Positions 1 to 11,110 are shown, counted from the stretch's first letter. The stretch: 64,000 nt of DNA from Hymenopus coronatus (GCA_030762935.1 CM060886.1:33527509-33591508); one strand, 5' to 3'. Notes: generated by a model from the sequence alone, not told the origin. Program-made: numbers and translations.

Positions 1-510
1 TTGTCAGCAACTTATAAGTTATAGCATTCAGTGAAAATGAAGAGGATTCAAAGTTTGTTTACAAAACCTTCAAGCCATTTGTAGTCATCCGAGATTTAAT
101 ATTCGTTACAACCGTCTCTGAGACGGTAAAACACGACAAATTAAGGTATTTTGTATGTAAGGAAAGGACTTTGGGATCGAGAAAATGTCGAGCAAATATT
201 CGCCTTTCCACCTTTTAAACTAGTTTTGCTCTTGTGTTGCACGTAAGTGACACAAGAGTTCTCTTTCTCTCTATCCCTCCATCCTCCCTCGATCTCCTGA
301 TACTACTTGGTGAGGGAAGGGGATTTTCAGGGACCCTTGAAAGGGGGTGACAAATGTGGTTAGTGACAGAAAACGCACTTTAGTGCAGCATAATATACAG
401 GCTGATAGGGGTGTAAGTGCAGATGTTTATATTCATAGTTCAGGGCTATAAAAACATTACATCAACATTTGCTTCATTTGCGGACTAATCGCTTTACTTA
501 AAATAGTAGT
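1..510. other. Unassigned AT-rich stretch
   Basis: No coding, tRNA-like or recognised repeat signal found. There is a short pyrimidine-rich run near 262-295. Confidence 0.5.
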
Positions 511-519
511 ATGTTCCAG

Positions 520-752
520 CTCTTTGTTTTTATACTTTTACTACCATGGCACCGCAGGCGATAACACTGATGATACATGGAATGAAGATGGAGCACCGGT
601 GGAATGCAGTGGCAGGGGAAACTGGAGAACCCAGAGAAAGTCCACTCCTGCGCTGCTTTGCCTACCATAAATCTCACGTGCGATCTCATGGGAATGAATC
701 CGGGCTGACTAAGGAGAGGTGTGTAGTCTAACCACTTAGCCACGGCGAGGCC
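520..752 (-). mobile_element. tRNA(Ser/Leu)-type SINE, copy 1, with 9-bp target duplication
   Basis: Read on the minus strand, the element starts with a class-II tRNA-like head (GTGGCTAAGTGGTTAGAC, A-box-like). A body follows with TTCTCCAGTTTCCCC and ATCAGTGTTATCGCC, then an A-rich tail (TAGTAAAAG...). The same order is seen in the copies at 14.15 kb and 63.4 kb. The 9-mer ATGTTCCAG lies at both 511-519 and 753-761, as expected for a target-site duplication made by L1-type retroposition. The element has no coding capacity. The B-box region is mutated, so this copy is probably inactive. Confidence 0.8.
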
Positions 753-761
753 ATGTTCCAG

Positions 762-1257
762 GTTGATTAATATCCTCAAGAAGGTGTTGCACACAAGCCA
801 TGTGTGTTTATTTTCCCCGAGATGGCGCGTTAGAAAGGGTAACATTGAGTGCGCAGGTATTAGGGTAATGAATACTGTATCGCAACTGTGTTCGAATGTT
901 TTACAAAGGTAATCATTCAGAACTTTGGCCATCAAGTACGGATGTATGAAGCAGTTTCTCCACGAACTACCCGATTTGTTTGTTCAAGGTCTTAACTGCG
1001 CCGCAAAATGAACAACGCCTGTCTGCACAGACTATCCGTTTTGCTTCCACGTTTTCACACATCAATACAGGACCTAGTCGGTTAATTATTATGGGGCAAT
1101 TGACCTGCAGAAAACACAAACTCAGTTCCAATACAACATTTGTTATAATGAGACTTCCATCCCCCAAGGTTATGTCTGCGGAACCGCGGTATGCCTTGTG
1201 TGTTCCACGCCTACTTGGAGGTTCTAACCAACATGAAAACATACTACGCTTAAAAAT
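762..1257. other. Unassigned stretch with overlapping ORFs on both strands
   Basis: Open frames run through 980-1279 (+, 99 aa) and 967-1275 (-, 102 aa). I recognise no domain in either. The minus frame contains a splice-acceptor-like TTTTCTGCAG (complement of about 1110-1120), which is weak evidence. It may be low-copy repeat or chance. Confidence 0.3.
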
Positions 1258-2112
1258 AATCTGTGTTCCATTCACATGACTTTCTGTACATCTCTACGAC
1301 AAATTATTGGTAAAAACTTACTCTTTTATTTACTTCATGCTAATCAAGAAAACAATAGTATAAATAGTCTTATTACTTGATTCCTTGTAAGTAGAAGCAA
1401 AATAAAATAGTAGCATAGGTTAAAGTAATAGTCAAAAGCTGGTTGCTATGTGACTGAAGTCCTTAGTATGAACAGGAGTTGACAAATTCCTGTCCGAGAA
1501 AAGTAAGTATTTTAAGGTGAAACCAAAAAGAAATAATATCTAAAAAAAAATGAACAAATCCACGAAAAAATATATATACAACCTAAATTGTGTGTTTTAA
1601 CGTCCTCTACATTTTTCGTCTGGTAAGTTTTTGTACATCTCTTACGGTTTAACAGTTATGCAAAATTCCGTAAAATTCATCCAAAATAAACTGGTCTTCA
1701 GAAGCTATTCCCAGAAAATTCAAGATTTACATTTTATTACTCAGGAAAATATCTTTAATATACAATATTAATCAATATTATTAGATCTATTTTTGAGAAA
1801 ATCAAAATGATCGAAAAACCTTCCATGTAAAGGGTAGTTGGGGATGGGAAGTTTTTCTTGAAAATCTTCGGGTCGCATTCTTAGAATATACCAAACTTAA
1901 ACACCAAATTTTGTATTCAACGGTCTTTTCGTTTTTGAGCTACGCTGTCCACAGTTACGCACACACAGGCACCTTTTTCTAAAAATGTTATTTTTTGGAT
2001 TCAGAGGGACCCGAAACATGTATTTCCGATGAAATCTCGATATTGCATTTTTGGGTGGAATGCAATACGTTCTTTATACACTATGCACATAGTACGTGTA
2101 GAGAAGGTAAAA
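1258..2112 (+). mobile_element. HINE-like repeat, copy 1 (family description here)
   Basis: Nearly full-length copy. Family features seen across copies are, in order: a 5' end TCTGATGTGTTCCATTCACA with a small ATGTG/CACAT hairpin; ACTTTCTCTACA about 27 bases in; blocks such as CTTGCTTCCTTGTAAGTAG, AGAGGCTATTCCCAGAAAA and CGGTTTAGCAGTTATGC; a CA/GT-rich microsatellite followed by GGACCTTTTTCT; TTTCCGGTGAAATCTCG; and a 3' palindrome of TTCTCTATAC, ACTATGTACATAGT and GTGTAGAGAA, then AGTAAAA. There is no coding capacity; ORFs across copies are incidental. Asymmetric subterminal inverted repeats plus a terminal 3' hairpin suggest a non-autonomous Helentron (HINE). This copy shows GTGTTCCATTCACATGAC at 1262 and ends GTGTAGAGAAGGTAAAA. 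Confidence 0.8.
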
Positions 2113-2631
2113 ATGTATTAAGTATACAAATGAAATAAATAATTATGTAATATTTAAATACACTGCTCTTAATTATCAATACAAATATTTCCTCTTAACC
2201 CCTAACAGCGTGTACATTAAACCCTCACTGAAATAACGTTAATTGCAACAGAAAGGGAAGGTTAGATTTGGCAAACTTTAGTTATATAATATTTGAAGGA
2301 CTCGTTAAAAGTTCGACCCTGCAGCCAAATACCATTACACTTAGCTACATAGACGCAAATAACAGTGAGCATAAAAACTTTGTAACTTTAAGCACTCTGT
2401 CCTCTCTGTTTCCTTTTACTTCTTTCCATCTTCTTTCTTAAGTGCAGGAACTCAAGTTAACGAGCCTCCTCCTCCACTTCAGAGTAACGTTAACTTTAAG
2501 GAACTGGCATACATAAATAAGCAACTAATTTAAATATGTGGAAATGAAAGCTTCCTATTAACTGCTATTTCCAGCATTTAGTGCTTAACTAAAGTTCCCC
2601 ATAGAGCAAAACCAAAACATATACCTAAAAT
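2113..2631. other. Unassigned AT-rich spacer
   Basis: Between two HINE-like copies. No ORF, tRNA-like or repeat structure recognised. Confidence 0.5.
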
Positions 2632-3498
2632 ATCTGATATGTTCCATTCACATGACTTTCTCTACATCTCTGCAACAAATTATTGTTAGAAAGCTTATGC
2701 TTCTTTTTACTTCATGCTAATCGAGAAATAATTAGCAGAAATAATTTTGTTCTTGCTTCCTTGTAAGTAGAAGCGAAATAAAGGAGTACCATAAGTTAAA
2801 GTGATGGTCAAAAGATGGTTGCTATGTGGCTGAAGTTTCTTTGTTTGTATGACAGGAGTTGACAAAGTCCTGTAGGAGAAAATTATAAGGTTTTTAAAGG
2901 TGAAACCAGAAGTAACAAATATCTCAAAAACGACCAACTCCATGAAAAAAAATGTATGTAACATAAATGGTGTGTTTTAACGTGCTCTACATTTTTGTGT
3001 GGTAAGTTTTTGTCCATCTCTTACAGTTTAGCAGTTATGCAAAATTCCGTAAATTCCATCCAGAATAAAGTAAGCTTCAGGGGCTATTTCCAGAACATTT
3101 AAGATATACATTTTAGTTGTCAAATAAATATCTTTAATATACGATATTTTAATCAAAATCATTAGAGCCATTTTTGAGAAAATCAAAATTTTCGAAAACA
3201 TTTCCATGTAAAGGGTATTTTGAGGTGGGGGGATTTTTCTGAATATCTTTGTGTTGCATCCCTGGAAGATACTAAACTTAAATACCAAGTTTGGCTTTTC
3301 ACCGACTTTTCGTTTTTGAGTTATCGTGCTCACGGACACATGGACACACCGGACCTTTTTCTGCAAATGCTTTTTTTTTTATATATACAGGGGACCCTAA
3401 AACATATATTTCCGGTGAAATCTCGGTCTCGAATTTTTGGGTGGAGTGTGATACCATTTCTATACACTATGTACATAGTACGTGTAGAGAAAGTAAAA
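2632..3498 (+). mobile_element. HINE-like repeat, copy 2 (variant A, full length)
   Basis: Both ends are present: TCTGATATGTTCCATTCACA at 2633 and the 3' palindrome with GTGTAGAGAAAGTAAAA ending at 3498. The next copy begins at the very next base. Confidence 0.85.
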
Positions 3499-3960
3499 AT
3501 CTGATGTGTTACACTACATGACTTTCACTAGCAGTTCTCAAACTTCTTACATAACATTATTCTTCTTTCTGCACCTTGCTAAGCGATATAATCATTAACA
3601 GAATGTTCTTATTACTTAGTTCCTTATAAGTAGGAAGAAATTAAGGGTACACACTATGCAAAAACAATAGTCAAATGTTTTAAAAGCTGTCGTTATGCGA
3701 TTGTCATTGCAAATCGCTTCTTTGCTTGGTCAGGAGTAGAACAAAAGAAAAGCGGACACTTACTGTCTGAGAAAAATATAAGTACTTCACAATTGAAACT
3801 AATAACAAGGAATATCACGGAAACGATTAAACAAAAATGTACGAGACATAAATCGTGTGGTTTGACTAGATCTACATTTTCTATGTAGTATATTTTTGTA
3901 TACATTTAGGTTTAGCAGTTAAGCAAAATTCGGCAAAATTTATTCAGATTAAAGAGGTTA
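3499..3960 (+). mobile_element. HINE-like repeat, copy 3 (variant B, 3' truncated)
   Basis: Starts ATCTGATGTGTTACACTACA directly after copy 2 (head-to-tail). It carries variant-B blocks (GTCAAATGTTTTAAAAGCTG, TGCGATTGTCATTGCAAAT) and stops after TTTATTCAGATTAAAGAGGT. The 3' half, with microsatellite and hairpin, is missing. Confidence 0.75.
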
Positions 3961-4137
3961 TAACACTATTCAATTCTTTCACACCATACAATCAAGTAAC
4001 AATAAAGTCATTTCAACTCCAACAACATTTAATCCCGTCTTCATTCATGTAGAATTACACCACCTATTTTATGTGGGCGCTCCCCATCCTCCTCCACAGT
4101 CGCATTTCATGAGGCCGCTTGGACTGGTACAAGTGAC

Positions 4138-4272
4138 GTTTTGCTTTGTATGGACGGCAAGTCCATGAGTAAGGTTATTGTATCCGCTCACATAGAAATA
4201 CTGTGGCGACATTATAAAAAAAAGGGTTTAGATCTCAGAAGAAAAACGCCATTTGTAACAAGATATTTCTGC
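4138..4272. repeat. Low-copy dispersed repeat, copy 1 (partner at 17858-18000)
   Basis: Two diverged blocks match the partner at similar spacing: TTTGTATGGACGGCAAGTCC at about 4145, and GGTTTAGATCTCAGAAGAAA followed by CATTTGTAACAAG at 4225-4264. The open frame 4141-4353 (70 aa) spans it, but no domain is recognisable. Its nature is unknown. Confidence 0.5.
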
Positions 4273-4645
4273 AACAAAGGATCAAAGAATATCATTAGGT
4301 ACGTACTCAATATAACAGAAGACAGAAGCGAGCAGGATGTTGAAGGAGAATAGCCTGTCAATACCAGCTGAAACTGTATATTCACATTGCAAGATGTTTT
4401 AGAAGCAAGCTTACACCAATAGAAATAAAATAAAATAACACAAAAAGTCGGAAAATCAAAATTCTCTACAGTTACTTACACATTTATGCACATTGTGACT
4501 ACTGAGCCACAGAACTCTTAAAACCAGAGGAGCTGAAAATCTGAAACATGTGCTGCATATCTTCTGCATGGAATTCATACAGTGCACAACATTTCATTTA
4601 TGCAACTGAGCTTTTGCCCTTCGTAACATTATGTGTAGTGTACAC
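4273..4645. other. Unassigned AT-rich stretch
   Basis: No recognised feature beyond short incidental ORFs. Confidence 0.45.
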
Positions 4646-4935
4646 ATCAGATATAGAAGATATTGTATTTCACCTAAAATTTCCATACGTGATTTCACCG
4701 GAAAAATATATTTCGAGGTCTCTCAAATCCAATAAAAAAGCAGTTTTAAAAAACATACCTGTAGGCGTGTGAGGGGGGGGGGCGTGTGAGAACAGTATAC
4801 CTCTAAAACTAGAACTCCGTTAAACAACCAACTTGGTAATAAAGTTCAGTATCTTACTAGGGTGCGTCACGGAAATTTTCAGCAATTTCGATTTTTCCAA
4901 AAATGACATGATTTTGGTTAAACTTTTGATGGGCA
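4646..4935 (-). mobile_element. HINE-like repeat, copy 4 (degenerate 3' part)
   Basis: Minus orientation. It is recognisable by GTGATTTCACCGGAAAAATA, then a poly-G/GTGTG microsatellite at 4763-4790, CCAACTTGGTAATAAAGTTC and a decayed AAAATGACATGATTTTGG block. The terminal palindrome is eroded and the 5' half is absent, so this is an old copy. Confidence 0.6.
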
Positions 4936-5638
4936 TTTCAGAAAGTGGTGCGAACTTTATATCGTGAGGTTCGATCTCAGATCAACCGAACTGTTATCAG
5001 AAGCGGTCACACCTTCAAAAAACAGGCAATTTTGCCAAAGTGGCGAGCCTAATAATTTTAAATACCGTCTGGATTGTGCACCAATATTGTATTCTTTCGA
5101 CAACTAGTATACAATTGAGGCATTCTGAATGAAAATAGGACACACACGTCCACATTCTCATATTTAACAAGCAGCCATTGATGTGATATCCAGAAAAAGC
5201 ATGCCGTAGCTTTGACATTTGGTAAAAGGGGCAATAGCTTCTTTATCTCAAACTGTTTATCTAAGACCCCTTTACAGTCCTGCCAATTTGTGCGGTTGAA
5301 TTCTGGGACACCTGCATATATATTCACACACACCCACACACACACCAAATGAAGATAGCAGTGGTTTAGCTTACACTTTGATTTGTTCGAAATTTGATGT
5401 AACTTTTAAACTCTTCTATTTAAAGGTTTATGTTTCTTTAAAAATCGCACACATTTGGGATTAGGCAGCGAAGGAACAACGGTTGCCATACGCCACGTAA
5501 ACAAGCTTAGAACGTGTAATACGAAACACATAATAAAACCCACATGCTACGTTTTCCATTACTAAGGTGACCTGTGCCGCGCCGGCGTGTCTAGCAAATC
5601 ACGCCTACATTACGTGACTGGGACCTTCGCTACCAACC
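4936..5638. other. Unassigned stretch
   Basis: Contains a short (CA)n run near 5325-5345. The minus-strand ORFs at 5015-5348 show no recognisable domain. Confidence 0.45.
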
Positions 5639-5650
5639 GACATCTCTCTT

Positions 5651-5947
5651 CTTCGTCGTCCTTCGTGGTGTAATGGTTACCACGCTAACTTAATATACCC
5701 AAGGTCGCGGGTTCAAACCCGGCGCAGGACGATGGATTTTTTCGGCTGTAAAAATCCTTAGCATGGCTTCCTTCAGAAGGGAAGTAAGAGGGTCCCGTGT
5801 CATAGATTTACTGCACGTAAAAGAACCTCAAGCCTGATAGAGAGTTCTCTGAGCTAAATTAAGCGGTATTTCACGCCCAATATAGAATGGGACGCTGAGA
5901 ACCACAGCAGTTAAAGAGCGTCCATAAATAGCACGCCATTTCCATTT
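5651..5947 (+). mobile_element. Full-length tRNA-derived SINE with perfect 12-bp target duplication
   Basis: A 297-bp unit bounded by exact 12-bp direct repeats GACATCTCTCTT at 5639-5650 and 5948-5959. It opens with a 76-nt tRNA-like head, continues with an unrelated body (CGGCTGTAAAAATCCTTAGC, CTGCACGTAAAAGAACC), and ends in a short tandem CCATTT CCATTT tail rather than poly(A). The exact duplication indicates a relatively recent insertion moved by an L1-type machinery. Which LINE supplied the machinery cannot be told from this window. Confidence 0.85.
5656..5731 (+). tRNA. tRNA-like head of the SINE (pol III promoter), not a functional tRNA gene
   Basis: A perfect 7-bp acceptor stem (TCGTCCT with AGGACGA), a D-arm GTGG/CCAC with A-box-like TGGTGTAATGG, and B-box GGTTCAAACCC are visible. 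The anticodon stem (around CTAACTTAATATACC) does not pair and the T-stem has a mismatch. It therefore serves as an internal pol III promoter rather than a decoding tRNA. Confidence 0.7.
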
Positions 5948-5959
5948 GACATCTCTCTT

Positions 5960-6337
5960 GGAGTGGCCAGGCACTTGCCATTTGGTTATATACGACTGCC
6001 TAATCCATGGTGATTTTATGGCATTTCTGTATGTACTGAATTTAGAGCTGTAAACTGTATTCACGATCACGTAAGGTATGACCAATAAGGCCCACATCCT
6101 CGTTTGGAAACACACTGTGTGTGTGTGCGTATATATATATTAATAGAAACAAGTGCTGAACCTCTTCGCAACCATGTGAAAAGTATGTAGAATAAACAAT
6201 ATTATCCAGCTTGATATCACTTCTCTCGTTTTTTGTTGTTTTTTGTTTCATTTACCAAAGACCTTATGATCCCCATAGAAAACTTGTAATTATTGGGATC
6301 TAACGATTGTGCATGGCCGTGAAGAGGCGCTTCTCTG
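5960..6337. other. Unassigned stretch
   Basis: A short GT/TA run lies at about 6115-6140. No other structure is recognised. Confidence 0.45.
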
Positions 6338-6497
6338 CATTTGTCTCTGTCTCTCTCTCTCCCCCTCTCCCTCTCATCTCCCTCTCTTCCACTCTTCCCT
6401 CTCAATCTCCCACTCTCTCTCCCTCTCACCCTACCTCCCTCCCCTCTCTCCCTCTCACCGTCTCTCTCTTCCGCCCTATCTCTCTCTCTTTCTCCCA
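6338..6497. repeat. CT-rich low-complexity tract
   Basis: About 160 bases of imperfect CTCTCC/CTCTCT repeats. The long opposing ORFs here (Ser/Leu/Pro-rich on plus, Arg/Glu/Gly-rich on minus) are by-products of the repeat, not genes. Confidence 0.9.
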
Positions 6498-6637
6498 ATT
6501 ATTAGACATTACTGAAATATTGCAAGTTAATAGCGCTATGGAAATTGGTGACGCCAGAGACAAGAGGTGGCATCGGTACATAACTGCCCACTCGCCATTA
6601 TGAGGCGATCTAATTTAGGAACTTTTAAGTTTCCGCG

Positions 6638-7041
6638 TTTTACTTGCTCTAGCCCGTATGCACAATGTGTAGTTAGAGAAGGTAGTGTATCCCACCCAAA
6701 AAATCGTGCAGAGATTTCACCGGATATATGTGTTTTGAAATCCCCTTAGTCCAAAAAAGCATTTTAGAAAAAGGTCTGTGTGTGTCGGTGGACAGCATTG
6801 CTCAAAAACAAAGAATCCGTAAAATACCAAACTTGGTATTTAAGTAAGTATCTTCCAAGAATGCGGCCGAAGATTTTGTGGAAAATCCCAAGCTACCCTT
6901 TCCATGGAACATGTTTCAAAGTTTTCAATTTTGATTAAACACCGTTTATTAAAGAATTTTACACGGCAAATAAAATGTACGTCCTGAATATCTTGAGATT
7001 AGCCCCTGAAGTCCTCTTCATTCTGAATTTTGCATAACTAA
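6638..7041 (-). mobile_element. HINE-like repeat, copy 5: left part of an old copy split by copy 6
   Basis: The minus-strand 3' half has an eroded terminal palindrome near 6645-6690, ATTTCACCGGATATATG, a GTGTGTG microsatellite and GAATTTTGCATAACTA at the break. The rest continues at 7946, after the inserted plus-strand copy. Confidence 0.75.
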
Positions 7042-7945
7042 AAAATCTGATGTGTTCCATTCACATGACTTTCTGCTCATCTCTGCAAAAAATATTATTA
7101 AAAAGCTTATGCTTCTATATACTTCATGCTAATCGAGAAAAAACTAGCAGAAATAGTCTTATTACTTGCCTCCTTGTAAGTAGAAGCGAAATAAGGGAGT
7201 ACCATAGGTTAAAATGGTAGTCAAAAGCTGGTTGCTATGTGTCTTAAGTTCCTTTGTTTGTATGGACACGAGTTGACCAATTCCTGTATGAGAAAGGTAT
7301 AAGTTTTTCAAAGCTCAAACCAAAAACAAAGAATACCTCAAAAACGATCAACTCCACGAAAAAAAAGTATATATCATAAATTGTATGTTTTAATGTGCTC
7401 TACATGTTTCGTGTGTTAAGTTTTGTCCATCTCTTACGGTTTACCAGTTAAGCAAAATTCCGTAAAATTCATCCACAATAAAGCAATCTTCAGCGGCTAT
7501 TCCCAGAAAATTCAAGATATACATTTTATTTGTCAGGTAAATATCTTTAATATACGATATTTTAATCAAAATCGTTAGAGCCATTTTTTAGAAAATCAGA
7601 ATTTTCTAAAAAAGTTCAAGGCAAAGAGTAGTTTGGGATGGGGGATTTTCTTGAAAATCGTCCTGTCGCATCCTTGGAAGATGCCAAACTTAAATACTAA
7701 GTAGGTATTTATCGGCCTTTTCGTTTTTGAGCTATGCGGCCGACAGACACACACACACACACAAATACTCAGACAGACAGATAGACAGACAGACAGGCAC
7801 ACGGACATTTTTCTAAAAATACTTTTTTAGGAATGAGGAGGACCCAGGACATATATTTCCGGTGAAATCTCGGTATCGAATTTTCGGGTGCATTACAATA
7901 CTTTCTCTGTACACTATGTACATAGTACGTGTAGAGAAAGTAAAA
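7042..7945 (+). mobile_element. HINE-like repeat, copy 6 (variant A), inserted inside copy 5
   Basis: Full length, from ATCTGATGTGTTCCATTCAC at 7044 to GTGTAGAGAAAGTAAAA ending at 7945. The central microsatellite (CA then CAGA repeats, about 7747-7800) is longer than in most copies. It lies within the outer copy's GCATAACTG...GTAAGAGATA block. Confidence 0.85.
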
Positions 7946-8483
7946 ACTATAAGATAAACAAAACCTACTACACAAAAAATATAGATCTCGTTGAAACACA
8001 CAATTTATGTCCAGTACATTTTATCGTAGAGCTATTTGCGATATATTCCCTGTTATTGATTTCAATTTTAAAATATTTAACTTTTCTCAAACGGAAAACC
8101 CTCATCCATTCTTTTGTTTTACTCCTGGTCATGGGAAGAGAAGAGATTTTCAAAGACAATTGTATAGCGACAGGATTATAAGATGGCAATTTTACCTAAA
8201 TTAACTCAATTTAAATAATATATAACACAAAATTAAAATGTATTCCAATGAATTAAAGGTTTCTTTGAATGAATGGATTAGGATACACAAATAAAGTTTA
8301 GTATAATTTCGCTTCCACCAGTGTATTTCCTTATTTCCCTTCTACTTGTAAATAACTAAGTAATAAGACAAATTCTAGTAATGTTTAGCTTGATAAGCAT
8401 TGTGTAGATAAAAGAATAATCTTTTGTGAGAATATTTGCAGAACAGATAGAGTTAAGTCATATGAATGGAACACATCAGAAGT
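7946..8483 (-). mobile_element. HINE-like repeat, copy 5: right part (variant B 5' half)
   Basis: Resumes with ATAAGATAAACAAAACCTAC, then CACACAATTTATGTCCAG, TTTCCCTTCTACTTGTAAAT, and ends TATGAATGGAACACATCAGA. Joined to 6638-7041, this reconstitutes one minus-strand copy. Confidence 0.75.
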
Positions 8484-10329
8484 TCTTTTTCGAACACAAC
8501 AGCTGTGGGTTTCACACGAGGTTAGTTTCTCTAGGGTTTACATAGCAATTCTTTTCTATGGTATATATTAAGTTTGATCACTTTGCAACTGCTATTGGGT
8601 GACTTTGTCCTGAATATTATCTTAAATAGTAAATGACAAAGTAACGTCGGCGTTATTGTGTGGGTCAGTTGGTCCGGTTAAGGTGGAACCTAGTGACATT
8701 TCCCTACCTTTTGATGCCTTTGCTGCTCCGGTTTTAGCTCAGGTGGTTCCTCTTCATCGGCGAACATGAATAACTCGGTACAGGGCGTGGTACAGAAGGA
8801 AACACAAAAAATAGTGAAGAAAAATAACATTAATCACTGGTTCGTAAATATTATTGAAGAAAATTTCATGGTATAATATTACACGGTAAAAACCCTAACT
8901 GTTGGCAAACAAGGGATACCTGCAAACATGTGGGTGATGATTTCAAATCTGGAGAAAGTGAGACCATGAATTCTTTGTTTCAACCGCGGTGAGCAATGTG
9001 GCGCGATTTTGCTTCAGCGACCGACATAGTGTCGCCCATGGAATCTGGCGTAGAACTGCCCAAAAAGGTTGCGATTTTAAACTTAGCTTCCTTTCTGTAT
9101 AAATAGCGTCCCTTCTTGCTACTGGTTGCATGTACTTATGCCTCTATTCCCTAAAGTCACTCAACGTTATACAAAAGAAGGGCAATAAATAACATTTTAG
9201 AATGTTTCCTTTTGAAAACTCACCTCACAATGCATCAAGGTCTTGCTAACGGAAAACTGAGCATTTACAGTTAAAGCCACGTTTCTAACCTTGTCGTCTT
9301 AGCGTGTAAAATATTGACAAAATACAAATATTCACAAATAAAATAATGGTTAAAGCAAAGTTTATTACCCCTTACTATGATTAATACTACATTACTATAT
9401 ACTAAAGTTATCTATTTAATTAAGTATAATCATCAATATCGGTAATACAGATAGTTGTACAATAGAGATTATTTCTACATGTTATTCTTAGTTACATAAT
9501 AGGCGGATATAAAAGAGTTACTGTCTCAACTTGTATTTCAATTAATATATACAGTCAAAGTTTCTTTTGTCAACGAAATTTCCAGGTCTCCTTCTCAGCT
9601 TGTATATTACCTGTTTTCGTTCAAGGCTTAAGCCTATTACAAATTAATCCTCTATAGTCCTGGATATGTTCTGCTGTCTCATTAGTAGCAATTAGGGTAG
9701 GAATTGGTATTATTCATCGTGTTCGCTCTTGTTGAAATGAAGAACAAATCCCTTGTGGTTCTGAGCAGATAATATTGAACCTAAAACACTCGTCCCTGTA
9801 CAAACTTGAAACTTAGATGTATTGAGTCAATCTCTACGCACAGTGAAAACTTGGGAATGCGAAACATGTGGAACACCTCCATGCTTTGAATTCCAAGTTA
9901 AGCTGCAAATTCTCTATGGCTAGTACCACCCAATTATTGGAGCTGATGGAATCTGTTCTGTGAATATCACATATCAGAAACAAATTCCTTTAGCTTCCTG
10001 CCTGTCAGGGATTCTATAACCCAAACAGAACCATATAATGAAAACTGATACAATATTTAATAAGTGCACCTTTAACTTTCTCTAATTTGCTAATCCAAAC
10101 TATAAATTCTTCTTAATCAGCTGTCACTTTTCAGTGGTCTCTTCTGGTTAATGTCAGCCATTAAATATGGTTTCATTGTTTGTCTGTCTTTAAGCAAATT
10201 CAGCCATAAAAGCTTTTTATAGTACAGCAGTTTAAAGAAGGTCTTTCTATAAGTCAATCAGAACTAGATAATGAAAACTGAAATGGTTATTAAGACATGA
10301 TTATTTTCTTTCTTCACATGGACGACCAT
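8484..10329. other. Unassigned AT-rich stretch
   Basis: No domain, tRNA-like or dispersed repeat recognised. Part of 9.7-10.3 kb may belong to the decayed LINE immediately to the right, because that element reads on the minus strand and its 3' part would fall here. I could not trace it with confidence. Confidence 0.4.
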
Positions 10330-11110
10330 GAATTAGCATCTTTTACCTCTGTCATTCGTTGTACTAATCTTTGTATTCTGGTTCAATTTCTCTACTAATA
10401 ACATTATTCCTTATATGCTATAGTCGTGAAATTCTCATCATACCCTAGATAATCCTTCCACTTCGGTAATTTCCAATTTTTTCCTCAATCTGTGATATAG
10501 AGTCCAACAGATTAATCCTCCATTGTTTTCAGCATATCTCTTCTTGGATACTTTTGTCATTTCTCAATGCTGTAAGAATTTCTTCAAAGACCATCGTTAT
10601 ATCATTTATTTTCGTTTCATAAGCATCAAAGCTATTACTGTAAATAAATATTTGAACGGGCTCACGTTCTGAATTCTTAAATAATTTACAACCAAGTCTT
10701 CTCTCTTCCCTTCAATAATATATTCTGTCCTTTAAATTCACTTTCAATCCATGAAAAATTTACTCCTTACATGTTCTCGAAACATATACTCAATATCGTC
10801 TTGGTCTTGTTCTAGTATTGCCTGGCCATCGACGGATACCAGGGAACGGAACATATGGCCATTAATATTTATTTCCGCACTCCTGCATGAATCATTCCAT
10901 TTCTTCAAAGCATTCTCTGAAGTAAGTGCCGACATTTCGCCAAGTTGTCGGAAACCCTTTATGATACAAAAGTCTGCTGTTATATTTCTACTATTCTGAT
11001 AGATGTCGTACACCTATAAATTCTCCTTATCATAAGCGTTAGGGGAAATGTGTTTTTAACTAGACAAAATTCTTAAAATACCTTCTTCTCCATATTTCAA
11101 CAGTTTGCTA
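10330..11110 (-). pseudogene. Heavily decayed non-LTR reverse transcriptase fragment
   Basis: Minus-strand conceptual translation gives reverse-transcriptase-like pieces in the expected order. These are KGFRQLGEMSALTSENALKK (compare the KG(V/L)RQGCPLSP...EALKKW block), VDGQAILEQDQDDIEYM (in place of the FADDQ...DD.EYM block, so the catalytic YADD-type motif is mutated), then VSPFKYLF and MMRISRL (compare FKYLG and R.SRL.R.RN blocks downstream of RT). The best continuous frame is 10744-11013; stops and frameshifts interrupt the rest. Known insect endonuclease/RT elements of the RTE/Jockey-like sphere have this block order. The clade cannot be fixed here. It is non-functional. Confidence 0.6.

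Noticed and set aside
3220..3521. ORFs reading like ...FELSC..THTHTDLF...GDPKTYISGEISVSNF...YRESK, recurring at many positions
   Set aside because: They translate the HINE-like repeat 3' region (microsatellite plus CCGGTGAAATC block plus hairpin). The same peptide appears in several frames with stops and shifts. No coding conservation is visible.
6217..6603. Arg/Glu-rich and Ser/Leu/Pro-rich ORFs
   Set aside because: Product of the CT-rich low-complexity tract.
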